7,796 nt of DNA, taken from the NCBI GenBank assembly GCA_028711905.1, contig JAQTRI010000155.1, forward strand, positions 1 to 7,796. Direction: 5' to 3'. The stretch is from Candidatus Wallbacteria bacterium (GTDB lineage Bacteria; Muiribacteriota; JAQTZZ01). Each line of letters begins with the position of its first letter. Positions within the stretch are counted from its first letter, which is position 1. The position numbers and the translations under genes are program-made. Of this stretch, positions 1 to 6,521 are shown piece by piece. Under the pieces are notes generated by a model that saw only the letters and a list, made by a program, of their open reading frames with translations, made no database searches and had not been told where the DNA came from.

Positions 1-1341
1 TTCCTGCTGCCACCAGGCTTTTCTGTCGTGCCAGGCAAACCTGTGGAATTCTTCGCCGGGCGCGAGTGTGCGCTCCATAACTTCATACCATCCGGCTCTC
101 TGCTTATCCATGCCCACTTCCGGCATGAGTTTGGCGATTTTCTCAGCCAGTTCCACATATTTATTTTCAGGATGGAGACTGTGGATGCGCATCAGGTTCC
201 AGGCGATTTTAAGGTTGTGCCCGACAACTGCGCGGTTCTGCTGCCAGCCCCATGCCTGATCCTTGCTCCAGTCAGCGTTGAACTTTTCCTGCACAAACGG
301 GCTGTTCTCATAATCAGGGAAGTGATCGACAATGCAGTCGGCGCAGTAGACAAGGAAGTCCTTGACCTTGGGTTCCGGGTTGGCCAGCCAGAGATTGATT
401 AGATATGCGGGGGCATGATCACCCACAGAGTTCCAGTTTTTACGACCCTTATTTGGCCCGAGGCTTTCTGCCATCGGGTCCATGGTGATCGGATCAACAT
501 GCGAAAAATAGCCGCCCTTCTGCTTGTCTTTGAAAAAGCGCTCAAACAGATCCAGTGTCATCCTGATGTCCTTCATGATAGCTGGATCACCGTTGATTCT
601 GTAAGTCTGGGTCGGGCCGGCTAAGGCATATATCTGTTCATACATGGGAATGGCGTCATAGTCGTCGCCGAACTCTGAGGTGAACACCTTGTGTTCCATG
701 TCGCCTGTGATGTCAATTCCGTGGTACCAGTATATGAGGTTTTCGTCCACATCATAAAAGCGCATGTGATCGCGCAGGTATTGAGTCCCTTTTTCAGCGG
801 CTTCAAGGAAGCGGTCTTCTCCTGTAAGAAGGAAGGTCGAGGCAAAGCCGTAAATCAGCCTGGAAATAGTGTCTGTTTCCTGGCGCACAGTGCCCTGCTG
901 CGCTCCTGTAAGGCTGATGGTGGTCCTGTAGTTCTTGTAATCTATGTGCTTTTCATCGCCGAACTGGGCTTTGATGAAGAAATCAGCAATGCTGCGGGCC
1001 TGTTTGACCCACCAGTCTGACTCTTCAAAACGGAATTTATCGAATTTTTTACCCGGAAAATACAGGACCTGAGCCTCAAACACATGCTCCCCGGCTTGCG
1101 GATAAAAGGTTCCGTATGTGAACAGATACTGACCAGGTTTAAGGAGGTCCACCATCTGGCCTGTGGCGTCTAAATATGGTTCATCCAGATTACGCGCAAT
1201 CTGGGCATAGCAGTTGGCTGAGAGCTTGACCTGGAATTCTCTGCCGTCTGTAGTCTTGATCCCAAAGGTTTTCTTGTCCTTATTGCACTCTGTGACATAG
1301 CCGGCGATTGTGTCTGAAAACTCGAAGTTCATGTTCTGCAT
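1..1341 (-). CDS. AGE-family sugar epimerase/isomerase with N-terminal beta domain (partial, C-terminus off left edge)
   Basis: The reverse strand is open from an ATG at 1341 to base 1 (447 codons, no stop), so the C-terminus lies outside the window. A Shine-Dalgarno AGAAAGGA sits about 6 bases before the ATG. Residues about 105-447 look like the alpha/alpha-barrel of the N-acylglucosamine 2-epimerase/cellobiose 2-epimerase family. Visible motifs are a TGEDRF repeat-helix segment, GGYFSHVDP, the NSVGDHAPAYL segment with H309, VGHNLKIAWNL with H375, and RKAWWQQE at 440-447. H309 and H375 match in spacing and context the two catalytic-region histidines of cellobiose 2-epimerases; a third would lie beyond the edge. 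Family members epimerise or isomerise sugars at C2 in the cytoplasm; the substrate cannot be read here. Residues about 6-98 form an extra beta-rich domain (GYVTE, TTDGREFQVKL, PGQYLFTYGTF, HVFEAQVLYFPG) absent from classical members. No signal peptide is seen. Family assignment is firm, substrate unknown. Confidence 0.85.
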   Translation of the reverse strand, partial: MQNMNFEFSDTIAGYVTECNKDKKTFGIKTTDGREFQVKLSANCYAQIARNLDEPYLDATGQMVDLLKPGQYLFTYGTFYPQAGEHVFEAQVLYFPGKKFDKFRFEESDWWVKQARSIADFFIKAQFGDEKHIDYKNYRTTISLTGAQQGTVRQETDTISRLIYGFASTFLLTGEDRFLEAAEKGTQYLRDHMRFYDVDENLIYWYHGIDITGDMEHKVFTSEFGDDYDAIPMYEQIYALAGPTQTYRINGDPAIMKDIRMTLDLFERFFKDKQKGGYFSHVDPITMDPMAESLGPNKGRKNWNSVGDHAPAYLINLWLANPEPKVKDFLVYCADCIVDHFPDYENSPFVQEKFNADWSKDQAWGWQQNRAVVGHNLKIAWNLMRIHSLHPENKYVELAEKIAKLMPEVGMDKQRAGWYEVMERTLAPGEEFHRFAWHDRKAWWQQE

Positions 1342-1380
1342 GTTTGATCCTTTCTTCTGAAGGTTGATAATGCTGAATGT

Positions 1381-1424
1381 TGTTGAACGGAATTATGGTA
1401 TCATATTTGTTCCGGATGTCAACA
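1381..1424. repeat. Imperfect dyad in divergent promoter region (possible operator)
   Basis: TGTTGA (1381-1386) is mirrored by TCAACA (1419-1424), and inside it GGAA (1389-1392) is mirrored by TTCC (1410-1413). The inner spacing differs between the arms, so the symmetry is imperfect. It spans both predicted promoters, a position suiting a repressor or activator site. No regulator is encoded next to it in the window. Confidence 0.3.
1395..1422 (-). promoter_or_regulatory. Sigma70-like promoter for the AGE-family gene
   Basis: On the minus strand a perfect -35 TTGACA (1417-1422) is followed after 16 bases by TACCAT (1395-1400, 4/6 match to TATAAT). Transcription would begin near 1388, giving a leader of about 47 bases before the ATG at 1341. 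The weak -10 paired with a perfect -35 suggests activation may be needed; that is inference. Confidence 0.45.
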
Positions 1425-1435
1425 TTTATTATACT
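1407..1435 (+). promoter_or_regulatory. Sigma70-like promoter for the VOC-family gene
   Basis: On the plus strand TTGTTC (1407-1412) and TATACT (1430-1435) are separated by 17 bases. The start would be near 1442, leaving a very short leader before the TTG at 1459. It interleaves with the minus-strand promoter: each spacer contains the -35 of the other, so both cannot be occupied by polymerase at once. Confidence 0.45.
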
Positions 1436-1444
1436 GTCAGGGGT

Positions 1445-1462
1445 ATGGGGGGGCGCTGTTGA
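1445..1462 (+). other. G7 tract and five-codon mini-ORF at the VOC gene start
   Basis: An ATG at 1445 opens a five-codon frame (ATG GGG GGG CGC TGT) ending in TGA at 1460-1462, overlapping the TTG start of the VOC gene as TTGA. A run of seven G (1447-1453) lies inside it and also sits 5 bases before the TTG, where it can act as a G-rich Shine-Dalgarno. One extra G would place the ATG in frame with the gene. Whether the mini-ORF is translated is unknown: its only SD-like sequence, AGGGG, is just one base from its ATG. Confidence 0.35.
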
Positions 1463-1863
1463 AGGAATTTCTGCATATGGGTTTAAACTGCAACGACATC
1501 TCTTTGATCGAATCTTTTTACTGTAACTTTTTCGGGTTCAGGAGAGAGCGGGTTCTGAAGATTGATGAAAGTGAGATTGTGATCATTTCCTCCGGTGGAT
1601 TTTCTCTGGAGCTGTTCCAGTCAGACGGAAAGGAACCTCTCCCGTGTCCGATTAATGATGGTTACACCCATCAGAGCTGGAGGCATATCTGTTTCATGGT
1701 GGATAATCTGGACGCTGTGATTGCTGAGCTGGGGGATCAAGTCAGGATTACCCTTGGTCCGTTGGATATGGGGGCTGTCAAACCAGGCATGAGAATCTGC
1801 TGGGTTGCGGATCCGGAAGGCAATATCATTGAGCTGAATCAGGGATACAGCGATAGCGAATGA
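1459..1863 (+). CDS. VOC superfamily (glyoxalase/bleomycin-resistance fold) metalloprotein
   Basis: This 134-residue protein has the two beta-alpha-beta-beta-beta repeats of a single-domain VOC (vicinal oxygen chelate) protein. The usual four metal-ligand positions can be matched: H6 in FLHMGLN, E51 in SLELFQ, H76 in SWRHICFMV, and E125 in GNIIELNQ after the typical DPEGN turn (118-122). FYCNFFGF (20-27) is the characteristic helix after the first strand. The fold serves glyoxalases, epimerases, dioxygenases and fosfomycin or bleomycin resistance proteins; sequence reading does not choose among them. The TTG start is preferred over the in-frame ATG at 1477 because the latter would remove H6 and the first strand, although GAAGGA precedes that ATG by 10 bases. 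It is divergent from the AGE-family epimerase and may share its regulation. Its TGA directly abuts the stop of the convergent phosphatase gene. Confidence 0.85.
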   Translation: MKEFLHMGLNCNDISLIESFYCNFFGFRRERVLKIDESEIVIISSGGFSLELFQSDGKEPLPCPINDGYTHQSWRHICFMVDNLDAVIAELGDQVRITLGPLDMGAVKPGMRICWVADPEGNIIELNQGYSDSE

Positions 1864-1877
1864 CTATTCGCCATTGC
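1850..1877. repeat. Hairpin centred on the junction of two abutting stop codons
   Basis: A perfect 6-base inverted repeat, GCGAAT (1856-1861) and ATTCGC (1866-1871), encloses a 4-base loop, GACT, whose midpoint is exactly the boundary between the VOC stop (TGA, 1861-1863) and the phosphatase stop (TAG on the minus strand, 1864-1866). Beyond one mismatch (1855/1872) the stem continues with GCGAT (1850-1854) against ATTGC (1873-1877), including one G-U pair in the plus transcript. No U-tract follows on either side, so it is not a canonical intrinsic terminator. It could stall polymerase or protect 3' ends of both messages. Confidence 0.5.
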
Positions 1878-3798
1878 GTGTGTAAAACAGGGTCAGAATC
1901 GTAATGTCGTCGGATTGTTCCGCCTCGCCTGCAAATTCCTTGATTGTGGACAGGATTTTTCTGGTGGTGTTTTCCGCACTGTTACAGCATGTCATTTTAA
2001 GGGTTTCTTCGAATCTGGGCTCTCCGTAAAGGTGCTGGTCGATGTTTTCGGCCTCAGTCACTCCGTCTGTGTACAGGGTGATTATGTCCCCGGGATTCAG
2101 CATCAGGTCGTGGTGTTCGTATACAATGTCCTGAGATATACCCAGAGCGCAGATCGGTTTGAATTTCAGGCCTTCAATAGAGCCATCAGCCCTTTTAATA
2201 TAAGGCGGATTGTGTCCTGCACTGCAGCACTGCAGCTTTCCTGTGCGCAGGTCCAGAAGACCAAGAAAAAATGTACAGAACATGAGAGACTCATTGTGTT
2301 CACAAAGTTTTCTATTGACCTGGGCCACTATGCAACTGGCAGTCATCTCAGGCATGGCTTTGGCTCTCAGCAGGGAAATGGTTACAGCCATGAAAAGAGA
2401 GGCAGGCACACCCTTGCCTGAAACATCGCCGACAGCAAAGCACAGGGTATTGTCATCGATCAGGAAAAAATCGTAAAGATCACCACCCACTTCCTTGGCC
2501 GGGACGATAGTTGCAAAAACATCTATCTCGGTTTTATCAGGGAAGGGCGGGAATTCCTTGGGAACCATACCCATCTGGATTTCATGCGCGATCCGCAGGT
2601 CACTTTCAATCTTTTCTTTGGCAGCAGTGGTCTTTTTCAGGTTTTCGATGTATTCGTGAAGTGTGACCTGCATTTTTTTGAATGACTCATTGCACACGGC
2701 GATTTCGTCATGCCCTTTTATTACAGGTAGAAGTGCGTTGAAATTACCCTGTCCGATAGTCTCAGCGGCTTGTGCTAAAACGCACAGGGGATTAGTGATT
2801 CTCCTGGATATGCTGGTGATCATCAGAAGCAGGGTGATTAAACCGAGCAGGGCAATCAGGATCAGGATTTTGTTCAGGGATCGCAGGTCGGCAAGCAGCT
2901 CATCCTCTGGAATCACGATAGCCAGTGACCAGCCGGTTGAACTCTGGGGTGTGTGATAAAACCAGCTGACAGCATTCAGGTATCCGCAGAAACAGCGGGC
3001 AAAACCGCTTTGCCCGGCTATCATGTTCTTTCCCAGTGCGCGAAGTTCCGGCTCGTTCAAGTGTTCGGCTAAGCTGAAAATGCTCTCGTTCATGATCAGG
3101 TTTTTATCCGGGTGGGTGACGATCCTGCCTGTTCGAGTGACAATCATTCCATATCCTGAGCGGAAAATCTGAATCTTGGACACTATGCTCTCAAGCCATT
3201 GCAGAGAGACATCGACTGTGACTATGCCGGCGAACCGTTTCTTTCCGTCAACCGGACGAAAAAATGGTGTGGAATAAGAGCATATTATCTGGTTATGGGC
3301 GTCCTCATCAAAATAAGGCTCTCCCCAGAGGGCTTTATCCAGAAGCCGTGGAATCTGATACCATTCTCCAAGGGATTCGGTCTTATAATCAGCTGAAATA
3401 TCTACATATTCAATGGCCCCGTCACCTCTGAAAAAATATGGTGCGAAACCCGAACCGGCAGCAGTGGAGATGCCGGGCTCGAACATGACGCACAAGCCGT
3501 TGGCATCACCGTTTCTTACCAGCAGATCGTGCATAAAAGAGCTGATTTCCTCCCTTGAATGATCGGACTGCTCCAGATAAACAGCCAGATTTTCCGAGAT
3601 TCTGCTGATCGGATTAAGAGTGCTTTCAATTTTCAGTGATACGGCATCCGCCAACTGACTGGCGTTTTCTCTCATGTATTTGATGATCAGTTTCTCGGAT
3701 ATGCGGCTGTTGTACCAGAAAAGCAGAAAAAAGAGCAGCAGGCAGCCGGTCAGAATCCAGAAACTAAGCTTAAAGGCAAGGCCTTTACTTTTGAACAT
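1864..3798 (-). CDS. dCache-HAMP-PP2C transmembrane sensor phosphatase (RsbU/SpoIIE-like)
   Basis: This 644-residue inner-membrane receptor has a TM helix at about 9-29 and an extracytoplasmic double-Cache domain at about 30-310, with WY at 146-147, WGEPY at 158-162, and GYGMIV and VTHPDK near 214-231. TM2 follows at about 311-330, then HAMP at about 331-383, a helical linker, and a C-terminal PP2C domain from about 403. The phosphatase signatures are present: AHEIQMGMVP (404-413), GGDLYD (438-443), GDVSGKG (457-463), SAGHNPP (526-532), TDGVTEAEN (577-585) and SDDIT (629-633), so the metal-binding aspartates look intact. Family members dephosphorylate phosphoserine on STAS anti-anti-sigma factors in partner-switching pathways. 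The ATG at 3798 has AAAGGT 7 bases upstream and overlaps the preceding binding-protein gene by 14 bases, suggesting translational coupling. An upstream TTG at 3858 would add 20 residues but lacks support. The ligand is unknown. Confidence 0.92.
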   Translation of the reverse strand: MFKSKGLAFKLSFWILTGCLLLFFLLFWYNSRISEKLIIKYMRENASQLADAVSLKIESTLNPISRISENLAVYLEQSDHSREEISSFMHDLLVRNGDANGLCVMFEPGISTAAGSGFAPYFFRGDGAIEYVDISADYKTESLGEWYQIPRLLDKALWGEPYFDEDAHNQIICSYSTPFFRPVDGKKRFAGIVTVDVSLQWLESIVSKIQIFRSGYGMIVTRTGRIVTHPDKNLIMNESIFSLAEHLNEPELRALGKNMIAGQSGFARCFCGYLNAVSWFYHTPQSSTGWSLAIVIPEDELLADLRSLNKILILIALLGLITLLLMITSISRRITNPLCVLAQAAETIGQGNFNALLPVIKGHDEIAVCNESFKKMQVTLHEYIENLKKTTAAKEKIESDLRIAHEIQMGMVPKEFPPFPDKTEIDVFATIVPAKEVGGDLYDFFLIDDNTLCFAVGDVSGKGVPASLFMAVTISLLRAKAMPEMTASCIVAQVNRKLCEHNESLMFCTFFLGLLDLRTGKLQCCSAGHNPPYIKRADGSIEGLKFKPICALGISQDIVYEHHDLMLNPGDIITLYTDGVTEAENIDQHLYGEPRFEETLKMTCCNSAENTTRKILSTIKEFAGEAEQSDDITILTLFYTRNGE

Positions 3799-4765
3799 TG
3801 ACGCTACCTTTGAAAAAATCATTGAAAAGAGGAACTTCTGCGATGACTTTCTGATCAAGCAGCAGTTGTCCCATCAGGCGGTATTTTTCCTCCGAAAGGT
3901 TTCCAACCGGGACATCCCCGACCTGGATCAATTCTTTGAGTTTGTTCAGCATCCAGGTTTCCTGCGCCCGGCTGGCAGGCTGCCTGGCCCCTTTCATATT
4001 CCGGATGTAGTAAAGACAGATGTCGACTGCCTGTTCAGGATGCTCAAAGGCGCAGCTCCATCCCTCGATGGAGGCCTTGACGAACTTGTCGCAAACTTCC
4101 CGGCTCTGTTCAAAGGTATTTTTCAGGCAGTAAATTCCGTCTTCGGGGAAGGACAGGTCAAATTCGTTGAAATCAAAGACAGCCAGATCAGAGGATTCAA
4201 ACCCGGAATTTATGATTTGATGATATTCGTTATAGGACAATGCGTTGATTGTATCGATGCCTCCATAGAGAAAGATGTTGACTGATGACAGAACCGGGAC
4301 ATAGGTCATGGAAAGTCGGTTTTTTCTTATGAACTCATGGATCAGAACATCAAAGTCGCAGAGCCAGATCCCAATACTTCTGCCTGAAAGATCGCTGACT
4401 TTACTGATTCCATCAGCTTTTTTCCCCAGAATCATCAGGGATGATTTCTGCAGGATCTGGCTCAGACATACGATGTCAAGGCCCAAGGCCTTTTTCTTGA
4501 GACCTGAAACAAGGGATTGGGATGTAAAAACTGCAGAACCATTCTGAAGCGAGTCATATACATTCGCATCCGGGCTGCCCTCAAGAATGGTTACTTCCAG
4601 GCCGTATTTTTTGTAAATGCCCTTTTTTTCAGCCATGTAATAACCGGCGAACTGTGCCTGATGGTACCATTGGGGAAGAAAAGTCACTTTGACCGGTTCT
4701 GCTGATGCAGGGGTGCTGACAGAGTAAATTAACAAAAAAATGATAAAAAGTAATGCTGGTTTCAT
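3785..4765 (-). CDS. NMT1/THI5-type periplasmic substrate-binding protein
   Basis: The 326-residue product starts with a signal peptide (K2, hydrophobic 4-17, likely cleavage after ASA at about residue 22). The mature part resembles the NMT1/THI5 and SsuA/TauA group of type II periplasmic binding proteins. Seen are FLPQWYHQAQFAGYYMAEKKGIY at the N-terminus (within about 29-51), YGLEVTILEGSP with a glycine-rich binding segment, and a VSDLSGRSIGIW hinge-strand motif. No lipobox and no second TM segment are present, so it should be soluble in the periplasm. Relatives bind pyrimidine or thiamine precursors, sulfonates or nitrate for ABC uptake, and the WxxQAQFAGYY pattern is also common in sensor domains of histidine kinases and diguanylate cyclases. 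No permease or ATPase gene is adjacent; the next gene is a Cache sensor phosphatase, so a ligand-presenting role is likely but inferred. The RBS is AAGGA, close to the ATG. Confidence 0.85.
   Translation of the reverse strand: MKPALLFIIFLLIYSVSTPASAEPVKVTFLPQWYHQAQFAGYYMAEKKGIYKKYGLEVTILEGSPDANVYDSLQNGSAVFTSQSLVSGLKKKALGLDIVCLSQILQKSSLMILGKKADGISKVSDLSGRSIGIWLCDFDVLIHEFIRKNRLSMTYVPVLSSVNIFLYGGIDTINALSYNEYHQIINSGFESSDLAVFDFNEFDLSFPEDGIYCLKNTFEQSREVCDKFVKASIEGWSCAFEHPEQAVDICLYYIRNMKGARQPASRAQETWMLNKLKELIQVGDVPVGNLSEEKYRLMGQLLLDQKVIAEVPLFNDFFKGSVNVQK
3806..3811 (-). promoter_or_regulatory. Ribosome binding site deciding the phosphatase start
   Basis: AAAGGT on the minus strand lies 7 bases before the ATG at 3798, inside the end of the binding-protein gene. 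Neither of the other in-frame starts (ATG at 3822, TTG at 3858) has a comparable site at this spacing, so it favours the 644-residue product. Confidence 0.55.
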
Positions 4766-4797
4766 GTTTCCTTTTTCAGGGGGGATTCATTTTCTGT

Positions 4798-4826
4798 ATC
4801 ATACCAGAACCTGTTATTCTTTGCAC
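4798..4826 (-). promoter_or_regulatory. Extended -10 promoter for the binding protein-phosphatase unit
   Basis: On the minus strand the sequence TGG-TATGAT gives an extended -10 (hexamer 4798-4803, TG at 4805-4806), with a weak GTGCAA (4821-4826) 17 bases upstream. Transcription would start near 4791, about 26 bases before the ATG at 4765. It lies in the 89-base gap after the MscS gene, so the pair could be transcribed independently of the channel. Confidence 0.4.
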
Positions 4827-4854
4827 GGCAAAGTATCATCATGATCAATTGTTC

Positions 4855-5970
4855 TTAAAATTCATTTTTTGCAGAACCTGCCAGATATACAGTTTGTGTC
4901 GGATAGGCGAATTCGATTCCCTTTTCGTCAAAATCGTCTCGCAACCGGAAGTTAATCTCCTGCTGAATGTCCATGTATCGGTTATAATCGTTGCCTTCTA
5001 CATAGTAAACCACTTCGAAGTTCAGGGAAAAATCCCCGTATTCTTTGAAATGAGCGCGATCAAAGGATGCGCCTTCAATGCCGGAAATGATGGTTTTAAC
5101 TATTTCCGGGATGGACTTAAGCATTGGCTGAGGGGTTTGATAAGTCACGCCAAACCCGGAGCATACGCGGCGTTTTAACATTTTTTTGTAGTTCCTGATC
5201 CTGCTTGAAGTCAGGTCTGAATTGGAAAGCACGATCTGTTCACCGCTTAAAGAAGAAATGCGTGTGGTTTTCAAACCGATGTGATCAATGCATCCCAGGT
5301 AATCTCCAGTAATGATGAAATCCCCTTTTTCAAACGGGCGGTCAAAGAGAATGACGAAGTAATTGAAAAAGTCATTGAGTATGTTTTGCGCGGCTAAGGC
5401 AATGGCTACGCCGCCGATGCCAAGACCAGTCACCACAGTGGAGATGTTGAAACCCAGATTGTCGAGCATGAAAGTGATGCACATGACCCAGAACAGGATC
5501 TTGATTACTGTGCGGACGCCGTGGAATGTGGTGGGATTGAGATTGCTTGATTTAGACCATTTTTCATCAACGAAGTAAAGACTGACTGACAGGCCGAATC
5601 TCGTGGCCTGGATAGCCAGAAAAGTCACTCCTGCCGCATCGATCATGCGCTTGAATCCTTCAGTCAGGTTGAGCTGAGTGACGCTCAGGTAGAAGATCAC
5701 AAAATAAAAAATCGGGAACATGGTTTTTTCCAGGAACTCAACGATCATGTCATCCATGCGGGAATCAGTGCGTTCGGCCATGGAACGCAGCTTTTTCAGG
5801 ATAACGGATTTAATGAATTTGGTGGCAACAGAAAGAACGATCAATACTGTGATGGCAATGACATACCGGCTTAGTGGATTACCGAAAATCGGGCGACTCC
5901 AGATTTCGCTGTCTGTGAGAACTTTGTGTTCAAGCCAACTGAAATCGACAATCGTACCGCTGATCAACAT
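4855..5970 (-). CDS. MscS-family mechanosensitive channel
   Basis: This 371-residue inner-membrane protein has hydrophobic segments at about 35-55, 85-99, 113-134 and 153-170, then the conserved pore-lining helix and its exit: STVVTGLGIGG (177-187), AIALAAQNILNDFFN (189-203) and FDRPFEKGDFI (209-219). After it come the beta domain (about 212-275) and the alpha/beta cytoplasmic cage, ending in EFAYPTQTVYL (353-363), the usual C-terminal motif. MscS channels open under membrane tension and release solutes during hypo-osmotic shock. The length and extra N-terminal TM segments resemble mid-size paralogues such as YnaI or YbdG rather than the 286-residue E. coli MscS. The ATG at 5970 is preceded by GGGAG at 5 bases. 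It runs in the same direction as the sensor unit with an 89-base gap, so cotranscription is possible but a separate promoter lies in the gap. Confidence 0.93.
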   Translation of the reverse strand: MLISGTIVDFSWLEHKVLTDSEIWSRPIFGNPLSRYVIAITVLIVLSVATKFIKSVILKKLRSMAERTDSRMDDMIVEFLEKTMFPIFYFVIFYLSVTQLNLTEGFKRMIDAAGVTFLAIQATRFGLSVSLYFVDEKWSKSSNLNPTTFHGVRTVIKILFWVMCITFMLDNLGFNISTVVTGLGIGGVAIALAAQNILNDFFNYFVILFDRPFEKGDFIITGDYLGCIDHIGLKTTRISSLSGEQIVLSNSDLTSSRIRNYKKMLKRRVCSGFGVTYQTPQPMLKSIPEIVKTIISGIEGASFDRAHFKEYGDFSLNFEVVYYVEGNDYNRYMDIQQEINFRLRDDFDEKGIEFAYPTQTVYLAGSAKNEF

Positions 5971-6003
5971 GGCCTCTCCCGGTCATTTTTTTGGATAAAG
6001 CTG

Positions 6004-6032
6004 ATGATATCATGTATTGTGTGAACAGGCAA
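6004..6032 (-). promoter_or_regulatory. Extended -10 promoter for the MscS-family gene
   Basis: On the minus strand TTGCCT (6027-6032) is followed after 17 bases by TATCAT (6004-6009, 5/6 match), preceded by TGA as an extended -10. The transcript would begin near 5997, giving a leader of about 27 bases containing the GGGAG ribosome binding site. Confidence 0.5.
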
Positions 6033-6079
6033 ATCTTGCAGCTGCTCATTCCCGGGTGTAACATAACCATGAGGAACTC

Positions 6080-6496
6080 ATGTCCAAATCAACCCGTATG
6101 TTGAATTTCTATACGGACTGCCTTTTCCTGCTGATCCTGGCTGTTATTCTTCAATCAGGTGCCGGCAGAGGCAATCGCGGTTCTGAGTATATGGAAATCG
6201 TCCAGGCTGAAGTCAGCTTTACGGGTTCTGAAATCGTGGTGTCCAATTTCAGCGGCAGTGCCTGGGAAAGAGTTGACATTGTGCTTAATCCGGGAGACAG
6301 TTGTGAGCTGCTGCGGACTGAAACGAGCTTCTCTGCCGGAAGTACCAGAATGATCGGGCTGGCACTTTTTCAGCCCGGAGGTTCAGGGGAGTGCCGGGCG
6401 CTTGCTGTGCAGCCGGAAAGAGTGCTGCTGAAGTGTGACATACCTGACGGAATCCAGGCTGAATATTTTTGCCGGGTGCGCAAACTTGGCGGATAA
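6080..6496 (+). CDS. Small exported or N-terminally anchored protein of unknown function
   Basis: I do not recognise this 138-residue protein. The ATG at 6080 has GAGGA 4 bases upstream. R6 is followed by a hydrophobic stretch at about 13-25 (CLFLLILAVIL), a signal peptide or single N-terminal anchor. There is no clear cleavage motif; C14 precedes the hydrophobic core rather than following it, so it is not a lipobox. The rest alternates short predicted strands: VQAEVSFTG, EIVVSNFSGS, ERVDIVLNPG, STRMIGLALF, ERVLLKCDI. This suggests a compact beta-sandwich of about 95 residues, with cysteines at 75, 105, 119 and 131 that could form disulfides outside the cytoplasm. It lies 25 bases upstream of the next gene on the same strand, so the two are probably one operon and may act at the same membrane. 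The fold and location are inferred. Confidence 0.7.
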   Translation: MSKSTRMLNFYTDCLFLLILAVILQSGAGRGNRGSEYMEIVQAEVSFTGSEIVVSNFSGSAWERVDIVLNPGDSCELLRTETSFSAGSTRMIGLALFQPGGSGECRALAVQPERVLLKCDIPDGIQAEYFCRVRKLGG

Positions 6497-6521
6497 CAGC
6501 TGAACGGTTGGAGAAATCAAG

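Noticed and set aside
28..1020. Several plus-strand open frames of 69-124 codons, and a 74-codon minus-strand frame at 621-845
   Set aside because: All fall inside the AGE-family gene, which is continuously open on the minus strand in another frame from 1341 to the window edge.
1477..1479. ATG as start of the VOC gene
   Set aside because: It would delete the first strand and the histidine that matches a metal ligand, though GAAGGA lies upstream at a plausible distance.
1915..2421. 168-codon plus-strand open frame antisense to the PP2C domain
   Set aside because: The opposite strand encodes intact PP2C motifs throughout; the plus-strand translation has no family features.
3799..3858. Twenty-residue N-terminal extension of the phosphatase from a TTG start
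   Set aside because: It overlaps the binding-protein gene by 74 bases and begins at a rare start, while ATG 3798 has a good binding site and gives a normal short tail before TM1.
3674..4285. 203-codon open frame on the plus strand across the binding protein/phosphatase junction
   Set aside because: It lies antisense to two genes with clear family motifs, shows no recognisable domain, and has no credible ribosome binding site or promoter; it is a shadow frame.
4819..4833. Six-base hairpin CTTTGC-ACG-GCAAAG after the MscS gene as a terminator
   Set aside because: The stem is short and AT-rich at its base, and no T-run follows on the minus strand.
6036..6064. TTGCAG-N17-TAACAT as promoter for the gene at 6080
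   Set aside because: Both hexamers match weakly and the predicted start (about 6071) would fall on the Shine-Dalgarno itself.
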